This document shows, one piece after another, positions 51,394 to 60,697 of a DNA stretch of 64,000 nt. A model generated the notes under the pieces. That model saw nothing but the letters and a program-made list of their open reading frames with translations. It had not been told where the DNA came from and did no database searches. The DNA is from Rhodococcus sp. G-MC3 (GTDB lineage: Bacteria > Actinomycetota > Actinomycetes > Mycobacteriales > Mycobacteriaceae): contig NZ_JASISW010000011.1 of assembly GCF_030063335.1 (NCBI RefSeq), forward strand, positions 1 through 64,000. Direction: 5' to 3'. The stretch's first letter is position 1. Each line of letters begins with the position of its first letter. The position numbers and the translations under genes are program-made.

Positions 51394-53967
51394 TCAGCTG
51401 GCGTCGAACTCCCGCGCAGCCAGTGACCGGACGATCCCGGCGCGGCCCTCGATAACGAGGCGCCGCAGTGCAGGCGGCAGATCCTTCTCCAGGAATCGGT
51501 CGGCAGCAGTCACGGATTCCGCTCGGACCGACCACGACGGGTACAGGCCGATCACGACAGTCTGAGCAACTTCGCTCGACCTCCTCGCCCATACGCCCTC
51601 GATTGCGCCGAAGTACCGGTCGACGTACTTCTCGAGGAGGTCGCCCTGACCTGGGCCGGCGAAGCCACCGATGATCGCGCGGGCGGTGATGTTCGGAACC
51701 GAGTCATCGTCGACGACCGTGGCCCACGCGTGCTCCTTGACGCCGCTGTCGGGGCGAATCGTGCGAGCCGCTGCAGCAGACCTCATACCCGCTGCAGTGT
51801 TGTCTCGCTCGGCTTCCGCGTCGATCGTGGGTGACGCCGACCCGTCGGCGTCGATCGCGCCCGCTGCTGCCAGCGCGGAAACCACGCGCCATCGAAGATC
51901 GGTATCGATTTCGAGGCCGTCCAATCGCTGACCCGAGGCATCACCGTCGAGCAGACCTCGCAGAACCTCGATGTGCCGATCCGACAGAGGAGAACCGGTC
52001 AACGAATTGACGAATGCCAGCTGATGATCGGATCCGGCGTCGGCTGCGCGGGCCTGTTCGAGCAACACGTCCGCGAACTCGGGCTTACCGTGCTCGTCGG
52101 CCCAGGCGGGGTCGGCATAGCTGCTGATGGCGGTGTGAGCCTGGAGCAACAGCCGCTGCACGACACCGACATCGGTCTCCGCGGAGATGCCGCGCTCGAC
52201 GAGAGCGACGAAATCGCGTGCCTTCATCTCTGCTTGGCGAGTCATTTCCCAGGCCGCCGACCAGGCCAGTGTCCGGGGGAGCGACTCTGCGATGTCACCG
52301 ATGCGCGCAACCAACGTCTCGAGCGACTCAGGATCGAGGCGCACCGAGCAGTAGGTCAGGTCGTCGTCGTTCACGAGGACCAGCTTGCCGCGTGAGACAC
52401 CGACGAGACCGGGTACTTCGGTGCTCGGGGCCGCCTCCAGGTCGAGTTCGACGCGTTCGGTGCGCACCAGTTGGCCGTCGACGTCGTCGTAGATTCCGAC
52501 GGCGATGCGGTGGACACGGTGCTCGCCCGCGCCAGGCTCGGCGCCGCTCTGTTTCACTGCGAACCGAGTGAACTTGCCGTCCGCGTCGACGTCGAAATCT
52601 GGGCTGAGGGTGTTCAGGCCCGTGGTGCGCAGCCACTGGTTGCCCCAGTCCGACAGGTCACGTCCCGACGACTTCTCCAACGCAGTGAGCAGATCGGAGA
52701 AGGTCGCGTTTCCGAAAGCGTGGTCGACGAAGTAGCTACGCAGGCCGGCGAGGAAGTCGTCCTTGCCGACGTACGCGACCAGCTGCTTCAGCACGCTCGC
52801 GCCCTTGGCGTAGGTGATGCCGTCGAAGTTGACCTCCACCGCAGCGAGGTCGGGAATGTCCGCCGCGATCGGGTGGGTGGACGGCAGCTGATCCTGGCGG
52901 TACGCCCATGCCTTCTCGACGTTGGCGAAGGTCGTCCAGGCATTGGTGTATTCGGTGGCCTCGGACTGGCACAGGACCGATGCGAACGTGGCGAAGGACT
53001 CATTCAGCCATAGATCGTCCCACCACGTCATGGTCACCAGATCGCCGAACCACATGTGCGCCATCTCGTGCAGTACGGTCTCGGCGCGACGCTCGTACGA
53101 GGCGCGCGTCACCTTGGACCGGAAGACGTAGTCCTCCAGGTACGTGACCGCACCGGCGTTCTCCATGGCACCAGCGTTGAACTCGGGCACGAACAGCTGG
53201 TCGTACTTGCCGAAGGCGTACGGAGTGCCGAAGTTCTCGTGGTAGAAACCGAAGCCCTGCTTGGTCTCGGTGAACAGTCGCTCGAAGTCCATGTGCTCGG
53301 CGAGCGATGCTCGGCAGTAGATTCCCAGCGGGATCGTGCCGTGATCGTCCGAGTAGGAATCCGTCCACTGCGCGTACGGTCCAGCGATCAGCGCGACGAG
53401 GTAGGTGCTCATCAACGGGGTCGTCTCGAACACGTGCTTGCCCGCTGCCGGTTCGGCTGCGTGCGCGGAGTTGGAAATGATCTTCCAGCGCTCGGGGGCG
53501 GTGACCTCGAGGTCGAAGGTTGCCTTCAGATCCGGCTGGTCGAAGCATGCGAACATGCGCTTGGCATCCGCAGTCTCGAACTGCGAATAGAGGTAGACCG
53601 ACCCGTCGGACTGATCGACGAATCGGTGCAGTCCTTCTCCGGTGTGCGAGTAGGCGCACTGGGCGACAACGACCAATTCGTTGTCTTCCGCGAGCCCCTT
53701 CAGCGCGATGCCCGTTTCCTCGTCATAGCCCGAGACATCGAGTTCGGTGCCGTTGAGCGTCGCCGAGGTGACGGCGTCGGCGACGATGTCGACGAAAGTG
53801 TCGGAGCCGGGCGTCGCCGAGAATTCGATGGTCGTTGTCGACTGGAACGTCTTCTCGCTCGGATTACCCGAGCCGTCGGTCAGGTCGAGCACGATCGAAT
53901 AGGAGGATTTGCCGAGCACTGCGGATCTTGCAGCGGCCTGGTCGCGTGTCAGGTTGGGAGCAACCAC
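51394..53967 (-). CDS. pepN: Aminopeptidase N (M1 zinc metallopeptidase)
   Basis: 857 aa from GTG 53967 ([18 protein letters not shown]), matching actinobacterial PepN starts (APNLTRDQA); the in-frame extension upstream is not conserved. GAMENAG exopeptidase motif, [27 protein letters not shown] with the HExxH-x18-E zinc site, then the long helical C-terminal ERAP-like region. Removes N-terminal residues from peptides, probably downstream of Clp proteolysis. It is divergent from the DsbA-like gene. Confidence 0.95.
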   Translation of the reverse strand: MVAPNLTRDQAAARSAVLGKSSYSIVLDLTDGSGNPSEKTFQSTTTIEFSATPGSDTFVDIVADAVTSATLNGTELDVSGYDEETGIALKGLAEDNELVVVAQCAYSHTGEGLHRFVDQSDGSVYLYSQFETADAKRMFACFDQPDLKATFDLEVTAPERWKIISNSAHAAEPAAGKHVFETTPLMSTYLVALIAGPYAQWTDSYSDDHGTIPLGIYCRASLAEHMDFERLFTETKQGFGFYHENFGTPYAFGKYDQLFVPEFNAGAMENAGAVTYLEDYVFRSKVTRASYERRAETVLHEMAHMWFGDLVTMTWWDDLWLNESFATFASVLCQSEATEYTNAWTTFANVEKAWAYRQDQLPSTHPIAADIPDLAAVEVNFDGITYAKGASVLKQLVAYVGKDDFLAGLRSYFVDHAFGNATFSDLLTALEKSSGRDLSDWGNQWLRTTGLNTLSPDFDVDADGKFTRFAVKQSGAEPGAGEHRVHRIAVGIYDDVDGQLVRTERVELDLEAAPSTEVPGLVGVSRGKLVLVNDDDLTYCSVRLDPESLETLVARIGDIAESLPRTLAWSAAWEMTRQAEMKARDFVALVERGISAETDVGVVQRLLLQAHTAISSYADPAWADEHGKPEFADVLLEQARAADAGSDHQLAFVNSLTGSPLSDRHIEVLRGLLDGDASGQRLDGLEIDTDLRWRVVSALAAAGAIDADGSASPTIDAEAERDNTAAGMRSAAAARTIRPDSGVKEHAWATVVDDDSVPNITARAIIGGFAGPGQGDLLEKYVDRYFGAIEGVWARRSSEVAQTVVIGLYPSWSVRAESVTAADRFLEKDLPPALRRLVIEGRAGIVRSLAAREFDAS

Positions 53968-54138
53968 GTTGTTTGGGCACCTTCTCTGGTAGGGAACGTT
54001 CGGTACCACCATCCCATCACGTTCAACCTCAGGCATGCTGGTCGAGGGAGGCCTCGAAACCAGCAGGTGTGGAATGCCGTGACAGCGTTCGCGGTTGCCA
54101 CTGCAAGAAGCACTCCAACTCGAACGAAGGAGCTTTAC

Positions 54139-54756
54139 GTGACCGACAGTGGACAGAAGGACACCGCAGATTTCTGGTTCGATCCTCTGTGCCCTTGGTG
54201 CTGGATCACCTCACGGTGGATCCTCGAGGTCGAGAAGGTCCGCGATATCGACGTCAATTTCCATGTCATGTCTCTGGCTGTGTTGAACGAGGGTCGAGAC
54301 CTTCCGGAGGAATATGCCGAGATGATGAAGACGGCCTGGGGACCTGTTCGCGTCGCAATCGCGGCTGCGCAGTCCGAGGGCGATCAGATCCTCGAGCCCC
54401 TGTACACCGCATTCGGCAGACGGATCCACAACGAGGGCAACCAGAATTTCGGTGAGGTCATCGAGCAGTCGTTGGCCGAACTGGGATTGTCCGCCGATCT
54501 GGCGAAGGCAGCGGAGAGCACCGACTACGACGAAACTCTCCGTACAAGCCATCACGCAGGGATGGACAAGGTGGGCCCCGACGTCGGTACTCCGACTATC
54601 CACGTCAACGGAGTCGCATTTTTTGGCCCGGTGCTCTCGCGTATCCCTCGTGGTGAGGAAGCCGGAAAATTGTGGGACGCATCGGTAATTTTCGCTTCGT
54701 ACCCGCACTTCTATGAACTCAAGCGCACCCGTAGCGAGGATCCGCAGTTCGACTAG
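54139..54756 (+). CDS. DsbA-family mycothiol-dependent oxidoreductase (Rv2466c-like)
   Basis: 205 aa from GTG 54139 (GAAGGAG 8 bp upstream). [17 protein letters not shown] places the CPWC redox motif near residue 20 in a thioredoxin-fold DsbA protein, with cis-Pro in [15 protein letters not shown]. Very similar in layout to M. tuberculosis Rv2466c, a mycothiol-dependent nitroreductase that activates nitro-prodrugs. Acts in the cytoplasm. The convergent hairpin at 54768 follows directly. Confidence 0.9.
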   Translation: MTDSGQKDTADFWFDPLCPWCWITSRWILEVEKVRDIDVNFHVMSLAVLNEGRDLPEEYAEMMKTAWGPVRVAIAAAQSEGDQILEPLYTAFGRRIHNEGNQNFGEVIEQSLAELGLSADLAKAAESTDYDETLRTSHHAGMDKVGPDVGTPTIHVNGVAFFGPVLSRIPRGEEAGKLWDASVIFASYPHFYELKRTRSEDPQFD

Positions 54757-54767
54757 GCGCTTCGCAC

Positions 54768-54811
54768 ATGTGAGCGGAAATACGTCCTAGGGGACGTATT
54801 TCCGCTCACAT
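54768..54811. terminator. Long palindrome between convergent genes, copy 2 of the repeated hairpin element
   Basis: ATGTGAGCGGAAATACGTCC (54768-54787), loop TAGG, and the exact complement (54792-54811). It starts 11 bp after the DsbA-like stop and ends 4 bp before the DUF429 stop. The arm matches copy 1 (19411) except that a T-A pair is replaced by C-G in both arms, so pairing is preserved. Confidence 0.75.
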
Positions 54812-54815
54812 ATCA

Positions 54816-55493
54816 CTAGGTCACGATGCGATCCGTCGCATCTTCGGTACCGAATGTGTGGTGCTCGCCCCGGCTGAAACGCCACGCAGACCAGGCCGCT
54901 GCGGCTGCGTCGAGGGCGTCGTCGAGCAGAGGACCCGGCGGGAGTTCGGCGAGGCCGTCGGACAGGTTCTGCGGATCGATCCACCGCTGCAGGGCCCGAA
55001 GACGCTGGCCCGCTCCACGGCCCGACTTCTTCGACACGAACGCCGCGCCTGGATCCATCAGCCGAAACGAGCATTCGGGATGGACTTCGACGACACGATC
55101 CACATCGAAATCGGCTGCGCGCCATGCCCGAACCCCTGGCAGAAGATGCCACGTCTGTTTGCTGATCGCCTTGCCTGTTGCGGCACGCGACGATGCACAT
55201 GCATCAAGGTAGGTGTCTGCGCTGAGCACCGCCGACACCGGAGTGTAAAAGATCGACGAGCGGGCCGATCCGAGAAACTTCTTCGCTTCCGTCTCGCTGA
55301 CTCGATACCCGGCCGCGGGCATGGACAACGGCATATCGACCCCGATCGAGACGCATCGCTCGGTGGCGCTCAACACGCTGCGAACGTCGGCTGCGACGGT
55401 CCATTCGACACGGCGCCCGTCGTAGTGCGCAACCACCCATTCCCCATTCGCTCCGTCGACACCGGCGACCGTGTTTTCTGTGCGCGCACTCAC
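54816..55493 (-). CDS. DUF429 domain protein
   Basis: 225 aa. VAGVDGANGEWVVAHYDG at the start, IGVDMPLSMP and VVEVHPECSFRLM (E and H/P), plus KKSGRGAGQRLRALQRW and LLDDALDAAAAAWSAWRF, are conserved in DUF429 proteins, which have an RNase H-like fold with acidic residues suggestive of metal binding. Biochemical role is unknown. Divergent from rpiB: the two starts are 16 bp apart, so their promoters must overlap each other's coding ends. Confidence 0.85.
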   Translation of the reverse strand: MSARTENTVAGVDGANGEWVVAHYDGRRVEWTVAADVRSVLSATERCVSIGVDMPLSMPAAGYRVSETEAKKFLGSARSSIFYTPVSAVLSADTYLDACASSRAATGKAISKQTWHLLPGVRAWRAADFDVDRVVEVHPECSFRLMDPGAAFVSKKSGRGAGQRLRALQRWIDPQNLSDGLAELPPGPLLDDALDAAAAAWSAWRFSRGEHHTFGTEDATDRIVT

Positions 55494-55509
55494 CTGTCAG
55501 ACTCTAGGC

Positions 55510-56013
55510 ATGCGCGTATACCTGGGTGCAGACCATGCCGGTCTCGAGTTCAAGAATCAGATCATCGAACATCTCACGGCGACCGGGCACGAGCCCGTCG
55601 ACTGTGGTGCCTTCGATTACGACCCTGTCGACGACTACCCTGCCTTCTGCATCGACGCCGCTCGCCGTGTCGTGGCAGATCCAGGCAGCCGCGGCTTGGT
55701 GCTGGGCGGATCGGGGAACGGCGAGCAGATCGCCGCGAACAAGGTCCCCGGGGCTCGGTGTGCACTCGCGTGGAGCGTCGAAACCGCGAAGCTTGCTCGT
55801 GAACACAACGACGCGCAGCTGATCGGAATCGGCGGGCGCATGCACACGCTCCCCGAGGCACTCGCAATTGTCGACGCCTTCCTCGGTACCCCGTTCTCGG
55901 GCGAAGAACGGCACCAGCGACGCGTCGACATCCTGTCAGAGTACGAGCGCAGCGGTAAGGCTCCCGCCGTGCCCGGGGGCGAAGCTCTCGGTGGCGCCGG
56001 AAAGCCTGCCTAG
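55510..56013 (+). CDS. rpiB: Ribose-5-phosphate isomerase B
   Basis: 167 aa from ATG 55510 (MRVYLGADHAGLEFK). Actinobacterial RpiB markers: GLVLGGSGNGEQIAANKVPG with the Glu used in place of the usual catalytic Cys, RCALAWSVETAKLAREHNDAQLIGIGGRMHT for phosphate binding. Interconverts ribose-5-P and ribulose-5-P in the pentose phosphate pathway. nei2 follows after 2 bp, so the two are likely cotranscribed, as in mycobacteria. Confidence 0.95.
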   Translation: MRVYLGADHAGLEFKNQIIEHLTATGHEPVDCGAFDYDPVDDYPAFCIDAARRVVADPGSRGLVLGGSGNGEQIAANKVPGARCALAWSVETAKLAREHNDAQLIGIGGRMHTLPEALAIVDAFLGTPFSGEERHQRRVDILSEYERSGKAPAVPGGEALGGAGKPA

Positions 56014-56015
56014 AA

Positions 56016-56828
56016 GTGCCCGAGGGCCACACGCTTCACCGACTGGCCCGGCTTCATCAACGTCGGTTCGGCGGGGCGCCGGTAGAGGTGAGCAGTCCAC
56101 AGGGACGGTTCGCTTCCGGCGCCGCGCTGATCGACGGCCTGGTCCTCGAGAAAGCCGAGGCATGGGGCAAGCATCTGGTGCATCGCTACGAAACCGACCT
56201 CATCCTCCACATCCATCTCGGTCTCTACGGCAAGTTCACCGAACAGTCTGTGCCGCTCGATGATCCGGTCGGTGCAGTGCGGCTGCGCGTGGTAGGAGAG
56301 CAGTACGGAACCGATCTCCGCGGGCCCACGGCATGTGAGATCTACACCGATCAGCAACTCGACGCGTTGATCGCGAGGCTCGGTCCGGACCCCATCCGTA
56401 AGGATGCGGATCCCGAGCTGGCCTGGAGACGAATCACCAAGTCTCGCACGCCTATAGGGACATTGCTGATGGATCAGAAGGTGCTGGCCGGTGTGGGCAA
56501 CGTCTATCGGGCGGAGATCCTCTTCCGGCACGAAATCAATCCGATGAGACCTGGCAGAGATCTCGATCATGCGGAGTGGGATGCGATCTGGCTCGACCTC
56601 GTCGAACTGATGAAGATCGGTGTTCGACGCGGAAAGATCGTCACCATCAGGCCTGAGGATGATCATGGCGACAAGAGTTATGGCGACAGGGGTTATGTGA
56701 CGACACGGCCCCGCTCCTACGTGTACCGCAGGGCGGGGCGTCCATGTCGAGTCTGTGGAACGGAGATACTGCATTCGGTGATGCAGGCGCGAAACCTGTT
56801 CTGGTGCCCCGTCTGTCAGGCAACCTAG
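56016..56828 (+). CDS. nei: Endonuclease VIII-like DNA glycosylase (Nei2)
   Basis: 270 aa from GTG 56016. PEGHTLHRLA provides the catalytic N-terminal Pro2-Glu3 after Met removal, the LLMDQKVLAGVGNVYRAEILF stretch is the helix-two-turn-helix, and the C-terminal zinc finger is CRVCG...CPVC (CxxC-x16-CxxC). PEGHT rather than PELPE separates it from Fpg/MutM, and the rpiB neighbour matches Rv2464c/Nei2. Removes oxidised pyrimidines with AP-lyase activity. Confidence 0.93.
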   Translation: MPEGHTLHRLARLHQRRFGGAPVEVSSPQGRFASGAALIDGLVLEKAEAWGKHLVHRYETDLILHIHLGLYGKFTEQSVPLDDPVGAVRLRVVGEQYGTDLRGPTACEIYTDQQLDALIARLGPDPIRKDADPELAWRRITKSRTPIGTLLMDQKVLAGVGNVYRAEILFRHEINPMRPGRDLDHAEWDAIWLDLVELMKIGVRRGKIVTIRPEDDHGDKSYGDRGYVTTRPRSYVYRRAGRPCRVCGTEILHSVMQARNLFWCPVCQAT

Positions 56829-56856
56829 CGGGGCGGTCGGGTGGTTGCGCAGGCTC

Positions 56857-57681
56857 CTAGAAGCCCCCGAAGTCGCCGCCGCCGCCGAAATCTCCGCCGC
56901 CGCCCCAATCTCCGCCGCCTCCGACGTCACCGCTGCCGTCGCCCATTGCGCCGTAGTCGCCGCCGGCGTCGCCCATGTCTCCTCCGGCGTCGCCCATGTC
57001 ACCGGCGTCGCCCATGTCGCCACCTTCGGAGCCGTCACCGGTGCCGCTGGCGAACTCCTGCTCGCCGTAGCCGACTCCGGCCATGCCGGAGAACATTGCC
57101 GAGAACAGGAACATCGAGCCGACGCCCCACGCGCCCGCGACGAGCGCGGGCCGCCACCAGGGTTCGGAGTACCAACCGGCGGGCACCGGTCGCCCGGCGA
57201 CCCTGCCGCCCGGATAGTAGTTCGGGGTGCGGTCAGAAGGGTTGGGTGACGCCTCGACATGGCGGCCTTCGAAGTCGACCTTGCGGTCTTCGGTAACCTC
57301 GCCTGCCGACTTCTGGCCGTCGATGCCCTGGATTTCGGGCCCCGGGTCCATTCCCATCGCAAGTCGGGCCGCACGTATGTAGTAGAGACCCTCCAGTGCG
57401 GTTTGCTTGGCGAGACGTGCTTGCTGAACCGTCGTTGCCTGATCGATCTGGGAGCCGGCTGCGATGTTGCGTTCCGACGCATCGGCGAGGGCCTGCTTCG
57501 ACGCCGTGTCGCTGCCGATGAGGTTGTAGACCTGGCCGCCGAGGCGTTCGATCGACTGTCGTGCATCGGCCTTCGCGTCCGCCAGAGTGCTGGCGCTTGC
57601 TGCAGCCGAGTTCTTTTGGTTGCGGACGACGAGGTACACGACCGCAGCGGCGACGATCACAACGAGCAATAGGGCTTCCAC
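56857..57681 (-). CDS. Membrane-anchored protein with Gly/Asp-repeat C-terminus
   Basis: About 274 aa from GTG 57681: an immediate transmembrane helix (EALLLVVIVAAAVVYLVV), then a helical region rich in Ala/Gln with DUF1542-like character (QSIERLGGQVYNLIGSDTASKQALADASERNIAAGS). A second hydrophobic stretch (RPALVAGAWGVGSMFLFSAMF) precedes the tail of MGDAG repeats and GGGGDFGG units ending GGF. The tail is low-complexity and resembles the Gly-rich ends of TPM/YgcG-type or aggregation-prone surface proteins. No function can be assigned. Confidence 0.78.
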   Translation of the reverse strand: MEALLLVVIVAAAVVYLVVRNQKNSAAASASTLADAKADARQSIERLGGQVYNLIGSDTASKQALADASERNIAAGSQIDQATTVQQARLAKQTALEGLYYIRAARLAMGMDPGPEIQGIDGQKSAGEVTEDRKVDFEGRHVEASPNPSDRTPNYYPGGRVAGRPVPAGWYSEPWWRPALVAGAWGVGSMFLFSAMFSGMAGVGYGEQEFASGTGDGSEGGDMGDAGDMGDAGGDMGDAGGDYGAMGDGSGDVGGGGDWGGGGDFGGGGDFGGF

Positions 57682-57813
57682 TGCAATTGCCCCTTCCAGG
57701 GGTGCGTCCAGGATCGTGCGATTGCTCGATTCCTGTCCGACAAATCGGACACTCTTGACGATACGCGGTCGATCTCGGGGCGAACCGGTGTTGGTTGGGG
57801 CAGGATCGAATTC

Positions 57814-58566
57814 ATGACTCCCGATGAACAGCATGCCCTTCTCGTCGTCGAATGCGATCGGATGGCATCGGTGTCCGCGGATGCGGCTGCAACACCGGTG
57901 CCGACAATGCCGGAGTGGACGGTCGAGAAGCTGGTCAGGCATGTGACGTTCGTGCATCGAATGGCACTGGCGGTGCTCTCGGTTCCTTCCTCTGGAGGAA
58001 TGGCGAAAGCCATTGCAGTGGTGGAGAAGCCGGGACGCGGTCCGCAGTTCATGGACGACTATCGCGCAGCCGCCGCCGAGGTGCTCGCTGCGTACGAGAA
58101 CGTGGACCCATCGAAACCTGTTGCCACCTGGGAAGGCGAGGGGAAGCCGGATTACTGGATCCGCCGGCAATTGCACGAGGTGACCGTCCACCGGTTCGAC
58201 GTTCAGAATGCAGTGCACGTGGCTGGAGGTGCCCAACCCGATGGGATCGACGCAGCAGGCGCAGCTGACGGAGTGGGAGAGTGGGCCGAGAACTTCCTGA
58301 CGCGTTTCTCCGTCGAGCAGGTCCCGGCACTGGCCGGTCGCACGGTCCACCTGCACACCGACGACGGCACCGAGGCCGAATTCTTCCTTGACTTCACCTC
58401 CGATCGGGTGGTCGTCAGCAGGGAACACCGAAAAGGCGACGTCGCGATACGCGGGTCCGCCGAGGATCTGCTGCTCGCGGTGTGGCGCAGAAGGCCGCTC
58501 GACGTGCTGGACGTCGTCGGCGAGGAATCGGTCGCCCAGGCTCTGTACGACGGTGTTCGGATCTGA
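57814..58566 (+). CDS. Mycothiol-dependent maleylpyruvate-isomerase-family protein (DinB fold)
   Basis: 250 aa. The N-terminal DinB/YfiT helical region (ECDRMASVSADAAATPVPTMPEWTVEKLVRHVTFVHRMAL) is the MDMPI N-domain, with metal His in RHVTFVHR and the later HEVTVHRFDV giving the third His. The C-terminal MDMPI_C region (DVAIRGSAEDLLLAVWRRRPL) completes the family. Such enzymes use mycothiol as cofactor; substrate unknown. Divergent from the Gly/Asp-rich protein. Confidence 0.88.
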   Translation: MTPDEQHALLVVECDRMASVSADAAATPVPTMPEWTVEKLVRHVTFVHRMALAVLSVPSSGGMAKAIAVVEKPGRGPQFMDDYRAAAAEVLAAYENVDPSKPVATWEGEGKPDYWIRRQLHEVTVHRFDVQNAVHVAGGAQPDGIDAAGAADGVGEWAENFLTRFSVEQVPALAGRTVHLHTDDGTEAEFFLDFTSDRVVVSREHRKGDVAIRGSAEDLLLAVWRRRPLDVLDVVGEESVAQALYDGVRI

Positions 58567-58606
58567 TCGTCGGGAGTCGGCCCGCTCCAGGACTTCAGCT
58601 TCCTCC

Positions 58607-58659
58607 GGCATGAATGGACCATGGCGACGGCTAGACAGCTTGAATGCGCCATTCATGCC
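58607..58659. terminator. Inverted repeat between the mycothiol enzyme and tRNA-Gly
   Basis: GGCATGAATGG (58607-58617) and CCATTCATGCC (58649-58659) are perfect 11-bp complements separated by 31 bases. The right part contains GAATGCGCC-ATTC, like the palindrome at 51331. The position is convergent between a + strand gene and a minus-strand tRNA. Probable terminator or repeated palindromic element. Confidence 0.5.
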
Positions 58660-58682
58660 AAGAGCGCGGGCGGCCTGAACGC

Positions 58683-58719
58683 AAAAAAGCCCGGCCCCCG
58701 CACTGCTGCGGGGGCCGGA
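58683..58719 (-). terminator. Intrinsic terminator after tRNA-Gly
   Basis: CCGGCCCCCGCA (58691-58702), loop CTGC, and exact complement (58707-58718), with six A on the + strand at 58683-58688 forming the T-tract on the minus strand. Confidence 0.88.
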
Positions 58720-58729
58720 CCATTCACTG

Positions 58730-58800
58730 AGCCGATGACGAGAATCGAACTCGCGTAGCCTGTTTGGAAGACAGGGGCTCTACCATTGAGCTACATCGGC
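58730..58800 (-). tRNA. tRNA-Gly (TCC)
   Basis: Minus-strand acceptor GCCGATG/CATCGGC, anticodon loop CTTCCAA giving TCC, T-arm CGAGTTCGATTCTCG, discriminator T. 71 nt without encoded CCA. Confidence 0.96.
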
Positions 58801-59013
58801 ATGCATGCGACTCGGATGGGATCGCCATCTGCGCCGCTTGCGATTCAAAACTCTACATAACCTCGCTTCTGGATTACAAATTGCCTGCATGTAGAGTCGT
58901 TCAGGGCAGAAGCGGTTGCCCGGCGGGTACCGCTGGTGTCTGCTGTTCAGTGGAGCCTGTAGGTTTAACGGCGGGCGTTCGGGAACGGCGTCGGCACGGA
59001 TCGTGAATATCGA

Positions 59014-59087
59014 CGGGGTGTGGCGCAGCTTGGTAGCGCATCCGCTTTGGGAGCGGAGGGTCGCAGGTTCAATTCCTGTCACCCCGA
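59014..59087 (+). tRNA. tRNA-Pro (TGG)
   Basis: Acceptor CGGGGTG/CACCCCG, anticodon loop TTTGGGA giving TGG (Pro), T-arm CAGGTTCAATTCCTG, discriminator A at 59087. 74 nt, CCA not encoded. Confidence 0.96.
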
Positions 59088-59092
59088 CAAAG

Positions 59093-59127
59093 GACGAAGC
59101 CGGATCCGATCAGGGTCCGGCTTCGTC
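59093..59127 (+). terminator. Hairpin terminator after tRNA-Pro
   Basis: GACGAAGCCGGA (59093-59104) pairs exactly with TCCGGCTTCGTC (59116-59127); loop 11 bases; no clear T-tract. It may attenuate read-through into tig. Confidence 0.75.
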
Positions 59128-59238
59128 GCAAGGATTCACAGCGCCAGCGGTTCCGCTGAATCACTAGAGCGGCTTGTCGCGGGTGATGGTGTGAATCGGA
59201 CCGACAGCAAGGCAAGACCAGCAGAAGGAGCATGTCCC

Positions 59239-60615
59239 GTGAAGAGCACCGTCGAGCAGCTCAGCCCGACGCGAGTCCGTATCAACGTTGAGGTGCCCTT
59301 CGAGGAGCTCAAGCCTGATTTCGACCGCGCCTACAAGGCACTCGCTCAGCAGATCCGCCTGCCTGGTTTCCGTCCGGGCAAGGCTCCCGCGAAGCTTCTC
59401 GAAGCACGCGTCGGTCGTGGCGCAGTGCTCGAGCAGGTCGTCAACGATGCGCTTCCGACCCGCTACTCCGAGGCCGTGACCGCCGAGAACATCAAGGTCA
59501 TCGGCCAGCCTGACATCGAGATCACCAAGATCGAGGACGGCGAAGAGCTCACCTTCACCGCCGAGGTCGACATCCGCCCGGAGATCGCGCTTCCCGATTA
59601 CTCGACCATCAGCGTGACGGTCGATCCGCTCGAGATCTCCGACGAGGCCGTGGACGAGCAGCTGCTCTCGCTCCGTCAGCGCTTCGGCACACTGACCGGC
59701 GTCGATCGCGCAGTCCAGGACGGCGACTTCGTCTCCATCGATCTGTCGGCCACCGTTGACGGTGAGACGGTCGAGGAGGCTTCCGCGCAGGGTCTGTCGC
59801 ACGAGGTTGGTTCGGGCCAACTCATCGAGGGACTCGACGAGGCAATCGTCGGTGTGTCCGTCGACGAGACCAAGGACTTCTCCTCCACGCTCGTCGCGGG
59901 CGATTACGCAGGCAAAGAGGCCGTCGTCACGGTCAAGGTTGTCTCCGTCAAGGAGCGCGAGCTCCCCGAGGCCGATGATGAGTTCGCACAGCTCGCCAGC
60001 GAGTTCGACACTCTCGACGAGCTGCTCGCCGATCTGAAGACTCGCGTCGAGCGGGTCAAGAAGGTCGAGCAGGCAGGCCAGATCCGCGACAAGGTACTAG
60101 AGACGCTGCTCGAGACCCTCGAGATCCCGGCTCCCGAGGCCGTCGTCAAGGCCGAGGTCGACTCGCAGGTGCACGAGGCAATTCACGGCCTCGAGCACGA
60201 CGAGGCGAAGTTGGCAGAGCTGCTCGAGTCGCAGGGCTCTAGCCGTGAAGAGTTCGACAAGGACATCAAGGAGACTGCCGAGAAGTCGGTGCGTACCCAG
60301 CTCCTCCTCGATGCCATCGCCGAGGCAGAGAACACGCAGGTCGGACAGGATGAGCTCACCGAGCGGATCATCTTCCAGGCGCAGCGTTATGGCATTTCGC
60401 CGGAAGAATTCATCCAGCAGGTGCAGCAGGCCAACCAGCTCGGTGCTGTGTTCGCCGATGTACGTCGCGGCAAGGCGCTCGCGTCGGTCGTCGATCGCGT
60501 CAAGGTCACCGACACGGCTGGTGCCGATGTCGACACGGCCGAGCTTTTCGGTAGTCCTGTAGAAGCAGAAGAGCCTGCAGCAGGCGATTCTGCCGAGGGT
60601 GAACAAGAGAAGTAA
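59239..60615 (+). CDS. tig: Trigger factor (ribosome-associated chaperone/prolyl isomerase)
   Basis: 458 aa from GTG 59239 (AGAAGGAG 8 bp upstream). Ribosome-binding domain with [19 protein letters not shown] (the GFRPGKxP loop, about residues 44-52), FKBP-type PPIase domain around 160-245 ([14 protein letters not shown]), helical chaperone arms, and an acidic tail ([19 protein letters not shown]). The frame upstream of 59239 runs through tRNA-Pro and is not coding. It is followed by clpP1P2, and a ClgR box starts 1 bp after its stop. Confidence 0.96.
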   Translation: MKSTVEQLSPTRVRINVEVPFEELKPDFDRAYKALAQQIRLPGFRPGKAPAKLLEARVGRGAVLEQVVNDALPTRYSEAVTAENIKVIGQPDIEITKIEDGEELTFTAEVDIRPEIALPDYSTISVTVDPLEISDEAVDEQLLSLRQRFGTLTGVDRAVQDGDFVSIDLSATVDGETVEEASAQGLSHEVGSGQLIEGLDEAIVGVSVDETKDFSSTLVAGDYAGKEAVVTVKVVSVKERELPEADDEFAQLASEFDTLDELLADLKTRVERVKKVEQAGQIRDKVLETLLETLEIPAPEAVVKAEVDSQVHEAIHGLEHDEAKLAELLESQGSSREEFDKDIKETAEKSVRTQLLLDAIAEAENTQVGQDELTERIIFQAQRYGISPEEFIQQVQQANQLGAVFADVRRGKALASVVDRVKVTDTAGADVDTAELFGSPVEAEEPAAGDSAEGEQEK

Positions 60616-60626
60616 CGCTGACAGCG
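60616..60626 (+). promoter_or_regulatory. ClgR-type operator upstream of clpP1P2
   Basis: CGCTGACAGCG is an exact CGC-N5-GCG and, with the following AAC, fits the corynebacterial ClgR consensus core CGCYNANRGCGWWS as I recall it. It lies 82 bp upstream of the clpP1 start, immediately after the tig stop codon and before the tig terminator hairpin. Confidence 0.7.
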
Positions 60627-60629
60627 AAC

Positions 60630-60664
60630 GACGGCGGTTCCGGGACTCCGGGGCCGCCGTCTTT
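60630..60664 (+). terminator. Terminator of tig inside the clpP1 promoter region
   Basis: GACGGCGG (60630-60637) pairs with CCGCCGTC (60654-60661) with an inner CCGG/CCGG pairing, followed by TTTC. It separates tig from clpP1 expression. Confidence 0.75.
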
Positions 60665-60697
60665 CGTTAGTGTCTGTATCAGGAACCAACGATCAGT

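Noticed and set aside
56841-57296. Arg/Pro-rich + strand open frames opposite the Gly/Asp-rich tail
   Set aside because: Direct by-product of the repeated GGC/GAC codons on the other strand.
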